Shown here: positions 11,496-23,740 of the stretch, piece by piece
Layout: the number at the start of each line of letters is the position of its first letter
Position numbering within the stretch: the first letter of the stretch is position 1
Assembly: GCA_010015655.1 (NCBI GenBank)
Contig: ML976696.1
Coordinates: 291,952-355,951 of the forward strand
Direction: 5' to 3'
DNA length: 64,000 nt
Origin: Bimuria novae-zelandiae CBS 107.79
Lineage: Eukaryota; Ascomycota; Dothideomycetes; Pleosporales; Didymosphaeriaceae
Program-made: the position numbers and the translations under genes
Notes under the pieces: model-generated
Told to the model about the DNA's origin: nothing
Database searches by the model: none
What the model saw: the letters and a program-made list of their open reading frames with translations, nothing else

Positions 11496-14400
11496 TTGGC
11501 GCAAGGCCGGACTGTTTGGGCGATTTTGGGCAAATATTGCCCTGTGTGTGGCATTCTAGCGGACCTAAAAGTCTCAAATAGGCTTGAGATATTATACCCC
11601 ACGAGGGCAACAGATGAGTGGAAAGATATAGAGGATCCTGCAGAACGACGGAGGATACAAAACAAGCTTGCCCAAAGGTGGTTCAGGGAAAATCTTCACC
11701 AGAAGGAGGGATCGAAAAGCTTCTCTGCGACGACGAACAATGAAGGAATTGAGAAAGTGAACCGTGAAGATGATGCTTCCACAGCCAGGGTGCAAAGAGA
11801 GGACATAACGACTCGTATCACTAAAGAAACCCCTGCCGCGATTGGTGTGTCTGAACACGACTTATCCTTTGGGTTCGATTCGCAGCAATCTCTCCGAAAC
11901 AGCTATCGTTGAGCTAGAGACCCCAGCAACAATAGCTTCCGTATCGGAAACTGTAACGTCGAAAAAGAGTGTTGAGGCAATCGTTGTTTTGATTGAGAAG
12001 CTACTCTATGGAGCTATACACTGTGGATCACGTGGATCACGTGCACGGGCCGCACGTACGCGGGCGGCCCAAGCTTCATGTCCTAAACCGTCACAGAAAC
12101 CGATTTGGGATCTGTGCTCATCAGATACGTGTATGGGTTCGCCGACGACACAAGGCACATTGTACAGTGTGAAAAGTGCGACAAGTGGCAGCATATTGCC
12201 TACTACTACAAGAACGCCAAACATATTGTAGACGTCCACGAGTGTGTTGAATGTTCACCAAGAGATCTAGCGCGGCAGGCGAAGGCGATTTCTGCATCAG
12301 AGGCCACGGAGAGTTCGTCCGGTTCTAAGTTCGCAAGTGCTGCGAGAATCGGGAAAAGTTCAACTGGGATGGGTGATGAAACAGCATCTGTTTCTACAGA
12401 TAACGAGACTGTAGCGACCAGTGCCGATGAATCTGCACTAGACCACCGGTCGGAAATTTGGAAACCACAGTCGGGTATCACTGTAAGCGACCAAGAAAAC
12501 CGCGATTCCGCCAGCCTTGGAACGGATAATCCGACGCCTAGTGAGCATCCCGATAGCTCTATAGTTACAGGCCAACCGCGAAAAATGAGACAGGAAATTG
12601 GCACCGACTCGAGTCAGCTCTCGTCAACGCATACCACCCAAAGCCTTCACTACCTCCAGCTTCAAGCACTACATCAGTTATCGAATCACTATGGAAGACG
12701 CATACTTACGAAGACGAACGGAACGCATCTGTATTTGGGGAGTCTGAGTCTACTCAGCCTTGGAAAACAAGCCGACATTTTCCGTCCCGTGCAATAGAAC
12801 AGGCAAAATCCGAATAGCCACGGGAGCTCCAGTCGGACTATCAGAGTCAGGTACGAACACTTTTATTTCTCAACAGTGACCAGTGGCAATCTGGATACGT
12901 TGACGGAGCATATGCTGCAGAGATTTCCAAACAGAAACGTCGCAATGTCAGATTCTTCGTTATACGAAAAGCCCGTCGAGAGCGTCCTTGGTCGACAAGC
13001 AAGCATACACCCATAGCGAGAAGCGTACCACGGACTGAAGCCTCCCCAAGGTTACGCGAGCCTGCCAGAAATATGCCTTTGAAAAAATCACGTATCGTGA
13101 AGTCTGTTTATGATGAATCAGACTCAAACGATGAGGACCGTTTCGATGATTGTAGCGGCGAGATTCGGCTGCGTGTCGATGCCTCTGCTCTCCTGAATTT
13201 GGCCTTCAAAGGTGACATGGAAGGCCGTACGCTGGAGACAATTCCTGCCGAAGCTGGATATGCTGATATCGTCATCGGACGTCCAAGAAGGGGCCAAAAT
13301 AGGATCAGGAGTAATAGGATCGACACGAAAATGGACCCAGAAATCGCGTCTTTCCGGAATACTTCAACCGAGGAAGTTGTTAGCCCAACGCTTCAGGATC
13401 GGATACAACCAGCCATAGAAACACCCGACCAAGAGATTGACTCAGTGCAGCCCGGTCTTGGCTCACGATTACCATCCATGGTCGTGAACCCTATGTTGGC
13501 TAACTAGATCAGTCTGAGCTGGAGGGGATGGGTTCAGGAGCCTTTTAGTATTGTTAATGACATGATAGCCGCAACACTTCTGGACACGACCAAGCAGATG
13601 CCCCCGCTATTGATAACCGACTCTACGGGGAAATCTTTGATCGTTATAAGAGTGCAGAATCTACTCCGCTTGTCCAAAAGTCCCGCCGAGCAGTGGCTGG
13701 AACTTCAATCACTGAGTAGCAGTGACGACGACCGGGTCTTCGTGCGTGCCAAATCCGACACCTTGGATTTCTCCGAATATTCGCAAGCTATCATCTTCGG
13801 CTCAGCTCAAATATTTCCTTTCGCCTGTAATTCGGATTTTTCGACTCAAAGCTCCTCATGCGTACCACCGTGGATTATTGCCTCCCTCTCTTCATCTGAA
13901 GAAATTCAGATTCCGGTTAACTCCTCCCATGGAGATCTACATGACTCATATGAGTTGATTAAAGACACCAAGAATTGGTCAGGACCACTGCTGGAAGAAG
14001 AGTCATCGTATAACAATATACCAAGCTACCCCACAAGGTCACGCACAAAGTGGCTATGCGATGTTGCGCGAAAACGGAGCCACCACATCACAAGCGGTCG
14101 ACAGATCAAAGATGAACTTAAGAGACATGGATACCGTGTCATTAGTTGGAATTTCAAGAAAGTTAGAGAGCTGCGATAGCCAGATGAGGCAAATCCCAGC
14201 GAGAACACAATTGGCGAGAACGGTTCACGTGATCACGTCAATGGTGACGATAATCGAGACATACCCGTGTGGCAGACCCTCCGGGCAACAACAGTTGCAT
14301 CAGGTTTCTTCGGAGAACTGGAAACTGAGACATCGGATGGCCGTGGATACGACGATGTCACTGAAAGGGACAACAATCAGCACCTCGCCGCTTGGCGAAC

Positions 14401-16254
14401 GCCACGAGTCCATATGCATGACGACGGAAGGCCAAACCAGGAGAACCAGCTCTGGATGGCTCCTTCAAAAGGTCCATACCGGACAGTGATGTCGAAGAAA
14501 TCGTTGGGGACAGGGGTGTAAAAGAAATCATTCCGGAAAGAAGGGTCAAAGAGGACATGCCTTCTTCAACTCTACCTGACCCCGCACTGGAAATACAAGA
14601 CCCAATTTTATCAACAGAACGAGGAAATACGATCGAGACCGCCGTCGAAGCAGTGGCTACAGATCCACAGACACCAATGTCTCCGACAGAAACCGAGCAT
14701 GATCTTCTCGTCGCAGGTGCCACAGCAAACCTTAGTAACCTGGATGTCGGTGAGCAAATTACTTCAACGACGAACTGGAAGAAAATTCACGGCCAACTAC
14801 CGGAATCCTGGAAATGGGACGTTGAATACTCCCACACTTACAGCCCTGAAGGGTACAAAGGCTGCTGGACCTGCACTCTAAGCGAGCCCGATGACCCAAG
14901 AACTTCCCACTCACCATCTCAGTTGCGCCCGTCTTCATACCCATTGAGCACCCGTGGCCACTAACGGTCGGCGTCAAACCACCTCCCGACCCGCGGCCTT
15001 TGGCGCCAATCGATTGCACGGCCATACTATCACTGGACGTGATACGGGACATCTTCCTCACGTTTGAGGGTAGCATAGGCTTCTACCTTCTAATAAATGG
15101 CTTCTTGCAGATACTCGTGCAGGGGGGATTCGATAGAGAATGGGCATCATCTCACCTGCCAAACAAGTTCGGCAGACTCAAGGTCTCTTATGTCAATCAG
15201 ACGATGGAGCCGACCGTGACCTTGTCCCCGGAAAAGATTGAGACGTCTCAGACGCCCCAGACACAAGCGTCGCAGGCATCGCAAAGCTCTGGCATAAGCA
15301 GCATCTTTCGACCTTCGCGAACGTCCACGGCATCGTCAGCGCAGCCTCTCCGCATCAACGACTTTCTCGAAGCAAGAGCAAAGTCTTCGCACAGGAAAGA
15401 GCAGTTCACGGGAAGGATTGGGTTAAAGGTAAACAAGTGCGGCGACCCGTACTTGATCATGTCCACACATGTCATCGCCGAAGCGATCTTAGCGAGGTCG
15501 CAGTTGTCAGGTCTCGTGGGGCGACGCGATCGGGTCGAGAAGCTTGACGACGACTGGAGCGAACATGTTGAGATCTGGGCAGGTAACGAAAAGGTGTGTT
15601 GTGCTCATAGTATTGAATTCCTTGTTTACTGACCTTGTTTTAGATCGGCACCGTTCACGAAAGCTTCGACCCGGAAGCTGAAATCTACCACACCGGCTTC
15701 AAACACGATATCACCCTCATCAAGCCCACTCACCCCTCAAGCACGAAAGACGTCAATACCCCAATCCCAAATATTGGCTGGCTCTCTCGTTCCAATTGGC
15801 ATTCTCTTCGCCAGACGTCGGCAGCTGTGAATTTACTACCACCCACAGACGCGGACCGCAGTGCTAAGACGCTGAAGTACTCGACACCCTCGCAGGTCCT
15901 CGTGGTCGGCGAGGGCATCTTCCTTAACCAGAAGGCTGCGAAACCCACACGCAGTCATGGCCTCTTCACTTGGAAATACCTCGTCTCGCGCGCTGTACTG
16001 TATAGAGTGTTCCAGACTTCGAGCCACCAACCGGTTACAGCGGAACAGCGTTGTACAAAGAGGGATTGAGAGAGGACGGCACCAAAAGGCCGGCTGTAGT
16101 GGGTTTCCAGAGTTTTGTGCAGAGGAGTGGACATGTACAGAACTTTGAAATGGAAGGAGGCGGGTTGGATAAGCGCTTGAAGCTGGGACGAGTAGCATTC
16201 TATGGCGCGTTTGAAGTGCCGGAGAAGATAAAGGAAGAGTACAAGATTGTGTAG
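11496..16254 (+). pseudogene. Decayed bZIP-like / PHD-finger / trypsin-like protease gene
   Basis: This 4.8-kb plus-strand stretch reads as one large gene broken across all three frames. In order: a fungal bZIP-like basic segment (DPAERRRIQNKLAQRWFR, near 11620-11690); a PHD finger (GFADD...VQCEKCDKWQH...VDVHECVEC, about 12114-12260) whose ligands at 12126, 12132 and 12201 are Tyr codons where Cys is expected; long low-complexity Ser/Thr/Glu-rich sequence; and a conserved C-terminal part. The C-terminal part has an intron at 15594-15643 (K|IG) and a trypsin-like triad: His in STHVIAEA, Asp in KHDITLIKP (after 15644) and Ser in GYSGTALY (after 16021). Frame changes occur near 14905 and 16010, each explicable by one missing C. 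The middle (12.8-14.5 kb) is too disrupted to assign exons. It could be a badly base-called functional gene, but the Cys losses argue for decay. Confidence 0.65.
12023..12043. repeat. Tandem 9-mer repeat with CACGTG boxes
   Basis: The unit gtggatcac occurs twice, followed by gtg, and creates two CACGTG palindromes just before the PHD segment of the decayed gene. It is probably local slippage and not a regulatory site, given its position. Confidence 0.6.
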
Positions 16255-16335
16255 ACGAGTTGGTGTGCAACGGAAAGAGAAGAAGACGTTTGTTACTGTA
16301 AAGGCGATGTGGGTGAATAGGTGCCGAAATGACGT

Positions 16336-17781
16336 TCATTTGAAGGAGCCTACCACCTGAACTACTCCAAGAGCAACTTGGAGAAAGGTTAAAAGGACAA
16401 CGATTGTTGCAAAACTGTTACATGTTATACAGGACAAGGCTCGTAAAGAAATGACGTACCAGAATGTCCAGAACTGTAGCGTATCTCGCCGATCGCGAAA
16501 CAAGATCCATATGCTCCAAGGTTTTGCTTCTTGCAGATGATCCTCCAGTCTTACCATACGAGACCACAGACAAGGGAACAGGTCCTGCGTCCAATCAGAG
16601 GCTTCGGTGCCGTTCATCAATTTGACGAGCAAAGGATCATACTCGATATGAGAATCATGCCTACGTAGTCGTCTCATCGTTCGTGGTTGGCTGCCACGCA
16701 TTTTGCGATACCGTTGGATCAAACAAGTTTTGTAGCGGTGCGCTAAGCATGACCAGCACCAACACAGCTTGCGAATACCCAGCCAACATCCAATTTTAGC
16801 ATGTAGTGGGACCACTGGCCAGTCATTGAAGAGAATTCAGTATGATTCCAGAATCTCTTGCACTAGCTCGGAGGGAAGGCTGACTGCGTTCGATGTCAGA
16901 GACGTCGCGTTTAGAGCGCACGGTAGCGCAAAGATTTCCAGGACATGACGGCCACCATGGCGAGAGAGTAGCATGTGACACGATATGTTGTGTGTCCATG
17001 ATATCTGGACGGCCCCGAGGACGTTTAAAGTGAACGCATTGAGGCGCGTAGCCTTGACTGAGAGTGATTCAAGCGAGTCCATGGCATCTAGCGAGTGGTG
17101 CAAAATGCGGCTGTTACTCAACCCCAGATCGAACTGTGTCAGTAATGACGAGGTAGAGGGTTTGTTAATAAATGTTCTCGGGTGCATCGAAGTAGCTTGG
17201 CCGAGTAGAGCAATACGCTTCATTGCAGTACGGACGACGTCGTCTTCGAACCCGATGATGGAAGATCGTGTCTCCTTATGAGGCCCAGGGAGCATGCGAC
17301 TGCCCTGGATCCAGCCTGCTAGACTTTGATCAAATGATTCCTTTGATGTACCATCAAGCTCGGTCTGCATTTCGTATGCCGTCATTATCTTGCGAAAGCC
17401 GCTCAGCAGCTGCACGAAGGAGCTCTGTAGCATTGTCCAGGTCCCCATGATATACATGACAGTGTCCTCTACATCCTCTTTCCTTGCTTTACTTCCAGTT
17501 TCCGTGTTTGCGAACATTGCTTCGCTGTCGGAAGAGGATAAGGTAGCGAGTAAACTGCGAATACTGGGTGCACTTGGTGTAATGCGAACGGGCTGCTTTT
17601 GCGCATTAGAGAAGTGCTGGACCACGCGCATGAAGAGCGCGAGGTAGTTGTCAAGCATGCCACGACCAACATGTCGATTCGCGATGTAATTCAGATAAGG
17701 CTCGGCGCTCAAGTCGTTCGGGTACTCGTTGTAGCTCAATGCGTGGGCGAGGGAGATGCGGAGGCGATCTGGCTGATTCGT
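16336..17781 (-). pseudogene. F-box-like fungal protein with C-terminal membrane anchor, broken
   Basis: On the minus strand one frame runs from 17781 to the stop at 16336, interrupted by a single in-frame TGA at 16835-16837 directly after the F-box-like motif LPSELVQEILESY. The frame resumes at once with sensible sequence (ILFNDWPVVPLHAKIG). Near the end a 45-nt in-phase intron (16415-16459) follows the motif RDRRDTLQFWTF, and the last 25 residues are hydrophobic (IVVLLTFLQVALGVVQVV), a layout common in fungal proteins of unknown function. The 5' end is missing: an acceptor-like CTTCTCTTAG precedes 17781, but no in-phase upstream exon or ATG is visible. The adjacent upstream sequence belongs to a different family (Ca2+/H+ exchanger). 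I infer a 5'-truncated gene with a nonsense change. Confidence 0.6.
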
Positions 17782-17874
17782 CTAAGAGAAGTAGAATGGA
17801 GAGTACGAGCTGTACGGTGTTTCTAACACTCGTACTGAGTTACTATATTGAACCTTTGGCAAAGAAGGGCTCAC

Positions 17875-18510
17875 CCAAAGGTCACGTTGAGCAGAGCGCC
17901 AATCTTATCGCCCATTCTAATAGCTCCTTCATCTGTGGCAAATGCTAGTAGCGCAGCGGGGAGAATGATCGCTGCGAAGTTGATACAGAAGACGGCGATT
18001 GGGTTGGCATGAACGTAGTTCACAGCAAACCCAGTTGAGATCAGCGGGAGTAGGAGACTAGTCCAGCGGTAAAAATACGGCCTTTAGCTGAAGTGAGACG
18101 CCGATTCGTTGCCTCAGTGCTCTGTATCTCCTCTCATCTAGTGCGAGTTCAAAGGATTCCGTATCGAGCCTTTTGGGTAATGCCTCTCCTCTATTTTGAC
18201 CTGGAATCGGAGGATGAGAGACATGTTCCGGCTCGATAGAATGACGAGGTCCACATACGGGCTCCGAGATGACGCTCGAAACCTCTAGCACTTCGGAGGC
18301 TGAAGGTGGTGCGGTCGCACCTATCGCTGAATCGCTGCTCGAGGGTAGGAAGCTCAGTAGGCCGATCTGCATCAGAATCTACCTGGACCACCGTTGCATG
18401 GTCCCGCGTGCGCACGCGACTGAATGGATTGTAGGCAGAGCCAGGACCTGGGGTGCTTGCAACACGGTGCGCTTGTCTTCGAATGGCATCTCGTATCTTT
18501 GTCAACAACT
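17875..18510 (-). pseudogene. Fragment of a CAX-type Ca2+/H+ exchanger
   Basis: Minus-strand translation of about 17875-18077 gives two hydrophobic segments with FAVNYVHANPIAVFCINFAA, then LLAFATDEGAIRMGD and IGALLNVTFG. This is the N-terminal pore region of vacuolar calcium/proton exchangers, where NATFGNAVEL normally follows. Here the similarity stops at VTFG, beside a GTGAG donor-like site, and nothing CAX-like follows. The sequence upstream to 18510 has exchanger-like N-terminal character (STPGPGSAYNPFSR) but in a different frame, with a stop just before the first helix. So this is a frameshifted remnant joined to the F-box-like relic. Confidence 0.5.
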
Positions 18511-19362
18511 ACATTTCCTCCAGGAAACACAAGCACTTACGCATGAGTAATATCCTAATAAGTTTGTGGGCCTGTGGATGTGAAGAGCGCCAAATGTCTC
18601 TAGCCTTCGGTGTCTCAGGCTGTCACCTCGCCTTGGCGTCAACCTTTGGAAGTTACACCAAACTCTGCTTACTACAGCCCCGAAGAAGTTTATATTTTGA
18701 AAGCCAGCCAAACCGGACAACGTCCAAGCTGTCGCCTTGACTTCACCCAATGACCCACACGTACGCTTTACGGATATAGTAGTAACTTTAGTTAATAAGT
18801 GACGAAGAATGAGACAAGACGTCGATGAGACAATATCTTGAAGACGTATACAGGAGACGGATTGAGTGGGTATATGTATTCTACAAAACTCATTTACCTT
18901 CACATACGATCATAGGATCCTGAAAACTAGGCTTCCCGTCCGCTCAGCCATATATAAGCAGGATACCGATGGGTCAGTACTGGAGTCGGAGACGATCCTG
19001 GAATACCCATTGTTGTATGTTTTTGCGTCTCTGTTTTGCGAATTTTTTGCTTCAGTGTGTGGGGAAGCTAGTACGTCCGTGGTGGGTCGCGACTACCTTC
19101 TTTTTGTCCTCTACCAAACAAATCAACCGCGGGTGTCTAATTCTAGACGGCAAACCACTCTAGAGGAGCACAGAGCTAAATAGCACCTTCCATATGAAAC
19201 AGCGTAGAGTGGCGACGGCGACAAGCTACGGGTGTACCTATGTATGGTCGAAGCAGTGTGCAGTAGGTCGACGCGCTAAGAGGAAGCAAGGCAGTTCCAA
19301 CATCACCAGACATAAAAGCAGATTCATAAGGTTTCTCTTGTGTTCAAAACTACGTCTCACAA
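18511..19362. other. Intergenic region
   Basis: No coding sequence, RNA or repeat can be supported in this roughly 850-bp stretch. Its open frames are short on both strands. Confidence 0.4.
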
Positions 19363-20644
19363 TCAATGAACACTCAGCCTGGATATCGCGCCGCTGACAG
19401 TCGCCTTGCTCCTTCCGTCTAGGCTCCCACTTTCTGACCCTGCACCGTTGACACGTTGCTGCAATACAAGTTTGTCTAGACCGGTAATCGTCTGTCCCTT
19501 AGCCTGAGCGAAGCCTGCCGAGCGAGCGTGCGCCGGGTTCGGGGAGTAGAATTCGTCAATGATGGGATGGATCATGACGGTTTGTTTATGGATAGTCACG
19601 GTGCTGTTCGTCGGAACGGTTACCCAATTATCTGCTGCTTGTAAGCGCGCGGGAAAGGTTTACCCCAAGACTCCGAGGGAACTCACCTCGTTCAAAAGTC
19701 AGGGGTTCGCTGGCTACCAGCACAATGTCTGAGCCTTTATCCCTCCTCTCCATGACGTAGTCCTTCTGTCCAGGCTCCGTGGCAGGTTTGCTATTCGTAT
19801 TCGTAGCCTTCCAACTCGTTCCGCTGCTCCAAAATAAACTGGCCGCCTCGTCCGTCTTGGAGCTCACGTAGCGCGAGCATACCACGCTCTCCCCGTCCGT
19901 GACGGCGAAATTGAGCAAGCTCCTGCTGTCCTCCTCGCCGACGCCTTCGTCTCCCACGACCTCCTTGATCAACGCGTTTATACGCTCAATGGTCCTCAAG
20001 ATGCCCTTCCTCAGCACAGAGTGTCCAAAACCAGAGTTCGTATCGGGATCGTGTCCCGCCTTGTCCAAGCAATCCAAGAATAATGCAAACGCCCATTCTG
20101 AATCCGTCGAGCCTTGCACAAGTGTGAACCAGCGCTCGTTGAGGCCCATGGCGAGCTTCATTTTTATGCGCTTGAACGAGCCGATTCCGCCATTGTGCAT
20201 GAACATCAGCCGCTTGTACGAGAAAGGATGGCAGTTCTGGTCGCTGAGATTGCCCTCGGTGGTGGCGCGGACGTGTGCGAATATCAAACTAGACGTGGTC
20301 TTGGACGCGATGCGGGACAGGTTGAGGCAGTTCCATGCGGGAATTGTGGACGTGAATACGCACGGCTCGGGGCCCAGGGAGGGAGAGGTGTAGTAGCCGA
20401 TGCCGAAGCCATCGCCGTTGTGCGGTCGGCGCGTGTCCTGTTCGCTATTAACAAGGCGGTGCGCCGGGAACGGGGTGGGAACATACCAGGCGTAGCCGCG
20501 AGTCGAAAGACTGGGTAAGGATCGAGTGAGTTGGGTTGAGAATGAGTTCCGAGAGGAGAATCTCATCCTTACCTTTGTATACCTGCGCTTGTCAGCTGCG
20601 TTGCATGGTAGGTACGCGTCGAGCTTTACCATAAATCTGCACAT
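19363..20644 (-). CDS. DUG3: Dug3-type class II glutamine amidotransferase
   Basis: Four exons on the minus strand (20630-20644, 20487-20582, 19687-20437, 19363-19634) give 377 aa. The 15-nt first exon encodes MCRFM; splicing places the conserved VYKG next, giving the family N-terminus with catalytic Cys2 once Met is removed. Other class II GATase motifs are DTRRPHNGDGFGIGYY, FAHVRATTEG, the NCHPF loop and FMHNGGIGSF. In yeast, Dug3 with Dug2 hydrolyses glutathione, freeing glutamate for the GSH-degradation pathway in the cytosol. All introns are GT-AG and phases close. The related Ntn-hydrolase subfamilies lack this short N-terminus, so I am confident of the family. Confidence 0.9.
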
Positions 20645-21585
20645 GCTGACGGGAGAAATAGCGAAGCGAGGCCAAAACGAGTGTAGAGCAATGTATTAGC
20701 GACCGAGATCGCGTCTCGCGCTGTCGTTCACAATTGCTGTAGGAATGCTGTAGTATAGTGAATATGCGGTGAGTCAAGGCGGTGAGATTGCGCCATGCAG
20801 GACACAAATGGCGAGCCAGGCCATTGAAAAGTTACATATGCAGGAAACCGCGTCTAACTAACAAAGCAACGACGTGTCCAACGTCCCCGAGTACTGCTAT
20901 CAAGAGCAGCTTCGAGACAATGCAGAGGCCCCCACACGAAGCGCGAAGTGGTTCGCACCGTGGGGTAAACCGCGCCAAGGACGATGACGCACTGGCGTCA
21001 ATTGCGGGGCTTCCGGAGACGCCAGGGCTCTAGAGATGTCACGCGAATCACGCCAAACACGAACGAAAAATGAAAAGAATCATTGCATTCGCTATTGGCC
21101 GTGTATGAATGGAATACAGGCAAGCAAGTCACCAGCCTCCAAACTCTTTGCCCAAGCCCATCGTCCTACCGTGTCTCATAGCACACACCATTTCCGCCCG
21201 CCCGCCCAAGGACCATACAAAACAAAAGGGATTGGAATCGCAAAACCATACAAAGAACGCCGGGGATATGATGCGGGTAGAATTCGGGGGTTACAAGACG
21301 GTGTATCATACGATGCTATCATGGCCTAACATAAAAAAGGGGTTGGTCGCGAAGAATCTCGTAGTCCTAGATCCGTTGGAAAGGAAGATCGAACTCCATA
21401 TGGACGGGCGGGATTGGGAAGGGTGTCGTATATTAAACAGTGTAGGGGTGCTCCTCGGGATGTTGCAATCCGGGAACAGAGGCATCTGGGGCTGGCCATA
21501 TGGGCTGCGGCTCGGGGTAAAGGTTCAGCTTAATTGCAGCAAGCTGGAATATACTTTTGATGGTCCGGAATCATGCGCTCGTCAT
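20645..21585. other. Intergenic region
   Basis: Upstream flank of DUG3 and 3' flank of importin alpha. A long plus-strand open frame (21109-21966) is antisense to the importin coding region and is not supported as a gene. Confidence 0.45.
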
Positions 21586-23356
21586 TCACATCTCCATGTC
21601 ACCGCCATTGGCGAAGTTGAAGTTCTGCTGTTGCTGAGCTTGCGGTTGCCCAAAGCCAAAGTGTCCGTCCTGTGTGACTTGAGGTCCAGTACCCTCCATA
21701 TTCTCCGCGTCAGCGTCCTCGTCGGAGAAGTACTTCTCGATGATGTTGTAAGCCTTCATGTAGATTTCCTCGTTGGCGTTGTTCTGGCAGTCGTGAATCT
21801 TCTCCATACCGCCGCTCTCTTCAATGAAGAGAGCATAGCGGTTGATCGACTCGCCACCATCGTTACCAGACTCCTTGTCCATCTCACCGACCTTGAGAAT
21901 GTTCTCAAGACCATCGAGGGCGACTTGGATGATCTTGTTGTCCGGACACGCGAGAAGGTCGCATAAAGGCTTGATGCAGCCCATCTCGACGAGGAATCGG
22001 ATCTGAGCGGGCCTTTGCAGGCCGCCAGAAGTGGCGTTGGAGATAGCCCAGCAAGCCTCTTTCCGGGTCTTGAAGTCGCCGTTCTGGAGGAGGTGGATGA
22101 GCGGCCTAATGATGTTCGCATCGATGACGGCCTGGATCTGGGTCGAGTTGCCGGCAGTAATGTTGGAGATGGTCCAGCAGGCTTCTTTCCGAATGCCATC
22201 CTTAGTGGAGCTGAGGAGAGACAACAAGGCCGGGAGAGCACCACAGTTGATGATGACCTGGGTCTGCACGTCGTCACCGGTAACGATGTTGCCGACGGAT
22301 CGGAGAGCGGGCGTCTGAACAGAGGTGGACGCGTGCATCAGCAACTCGACAAGGCGACGGGGGATACCAGCCTCAATGACGGCCTGAATCTTATCATTCG
22401 AACCATCTGACAGGTATGAGATGGCCCAGCACGCGTCAATAAGAACTTCGTCGTCGAGAGAGTACACGAGCTTGGCGAGTACGGGAAGGGCAGGAGCAAT
22501 CTGGAAAGTCAGCATGGTAACCAAACGAGGTGGCGCAAGGGTACCTACAGTTTGCCAGTCGGGCTGGGGGGTTTTGCCGCGGCAGAAGTTGCTCAGGGTC
22601 CAGGTAGCGTTCCGCAGCATGCTCAGCTTGCGGCTGTCACCAAGGAGGTTGATCAGCGGACGTAGAGCGCCAGCCTGGAGGACGAAGTCACGGCATGCAG
22701 GGCTATCACCGGCTATGTTTCCAAGCGCCCAAACGGCCTGCTCCCGCACGTCCGGCTCGTGGCTGCTGAGGAGCTCGACGAAGATGGGGACGGCACCGGC
22801 CTCGATGACGACCTGTGTCTGCTGCGCAGAGCCGGAGGCGATGTTAGTGAGCGCCCATGCGGCCTCGAACTGGACGAGCGTGTGTGGCGACCGGAGGAAC
22901 TCGACGAAGCGGCTCACGACGCCCGACTCAATGACCCGCTCGATGGGGGGGTTGCGTTCCTTGGACAGCAGCTTGCGGAACTTGGTGGTTGCCTGGATTT
23001 GCTCGTCGATCTGGTCGGAGAAGACGCCCTGCACCATCTGCGGGAGCTCTTCGTTCAGCTATGGCACGTTAGCATCTGGCCTCGCAGCAAGCGCACCAGG
23101 CGGGCGCAGTGAGGGGTAGACGCACCTGGCCCTCGATGTTGGTGCCCTCATCGTCGCTGTCGGGGGCGGCGCCTAGCGAGGCGCCGGGCTGGTCGCGGCC
23201 GGCGATGCCCCGTCGCTTTGCGAGGTTCTCCTCGCGCTTCGCCTTGCGGATCTCGACCTGTTGCTCCTCGCGGCGACGGCGGAGCTCGTCAGGCTTGAAG
23301 GCGCTCTTTGCCTTGAATGTCGTGCGACGGTGCTCAGGGATGTACTTGTCGGCCAT
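21586..23356 (-). CDS. SRP1: Importin subunit alpha (karyopherin alpha)
   Basis: Three exons (23126-23356, 22549-23058, 21586-22500; minus strand) give 551 aa, the usual length. The N-terminus is the importin-beta-binding domain (RRTTFK, then [20 protein letters not shown], then KRR). Ten armadillo-type repeats follow, recognisable by tryptophan-asparagine pairs that form the NLS groove: [66 protein letters not shown]. The C-terminus is acidic and ends in a Gln-rich tail. It is the adaptor that carries classical NLS cargo into the nucleus with importin beta. It is divergent from POT1 with 384 bp between starts. Confidence 0.97.
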
Positions 23357-23740
23357 GTTGTGCGTGTATCAACGGGTGCTGGTCGACGGTGTAGGGGAAA
23401 GGTCGTGGGCGAGCGGCCTTTTGTATGTTTGGAGGGGAGATAATTGCTCGTGGGGTCCCTGGGTGAAAAGCGGCAAGAGCCACTAATGCCGCTTCCGCTT
23501 TGGGCTACGCGCTTGGCGGTCGCGTCTGCCCAACACGGCGACCACACCAACGCATCATGCGCAGTGGACCACGCGCCTGCGAGTTTCTGCCATATTCTTA
23601 CTCGCAATTCTGCTTGCAGCTGCTTTGGAGATCTATTTCTCAGAAATCACACGTGACGCCTCACGACCCGACTGCGGCGGCATCATCACCCGCCGGGTCC
23701 TCGACCTCGCGTCTACCCTACGCTAAACCTGTTGCAGAAC
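23357..23740. promoter_or_regulatory. Shared importin alpha / POT1 divergent promoter region
   Basis: 384 bp separate the two divergent ATGs, so both promoters must lie here. I see no decisive element. Confidence 0.5.

Noticed and set aside
21109..21966. 285-codon plus-strand open frame
   Set aside because: It overlaps the importin alpha coding exon on the opposite strand and its composition mirrors that gene.
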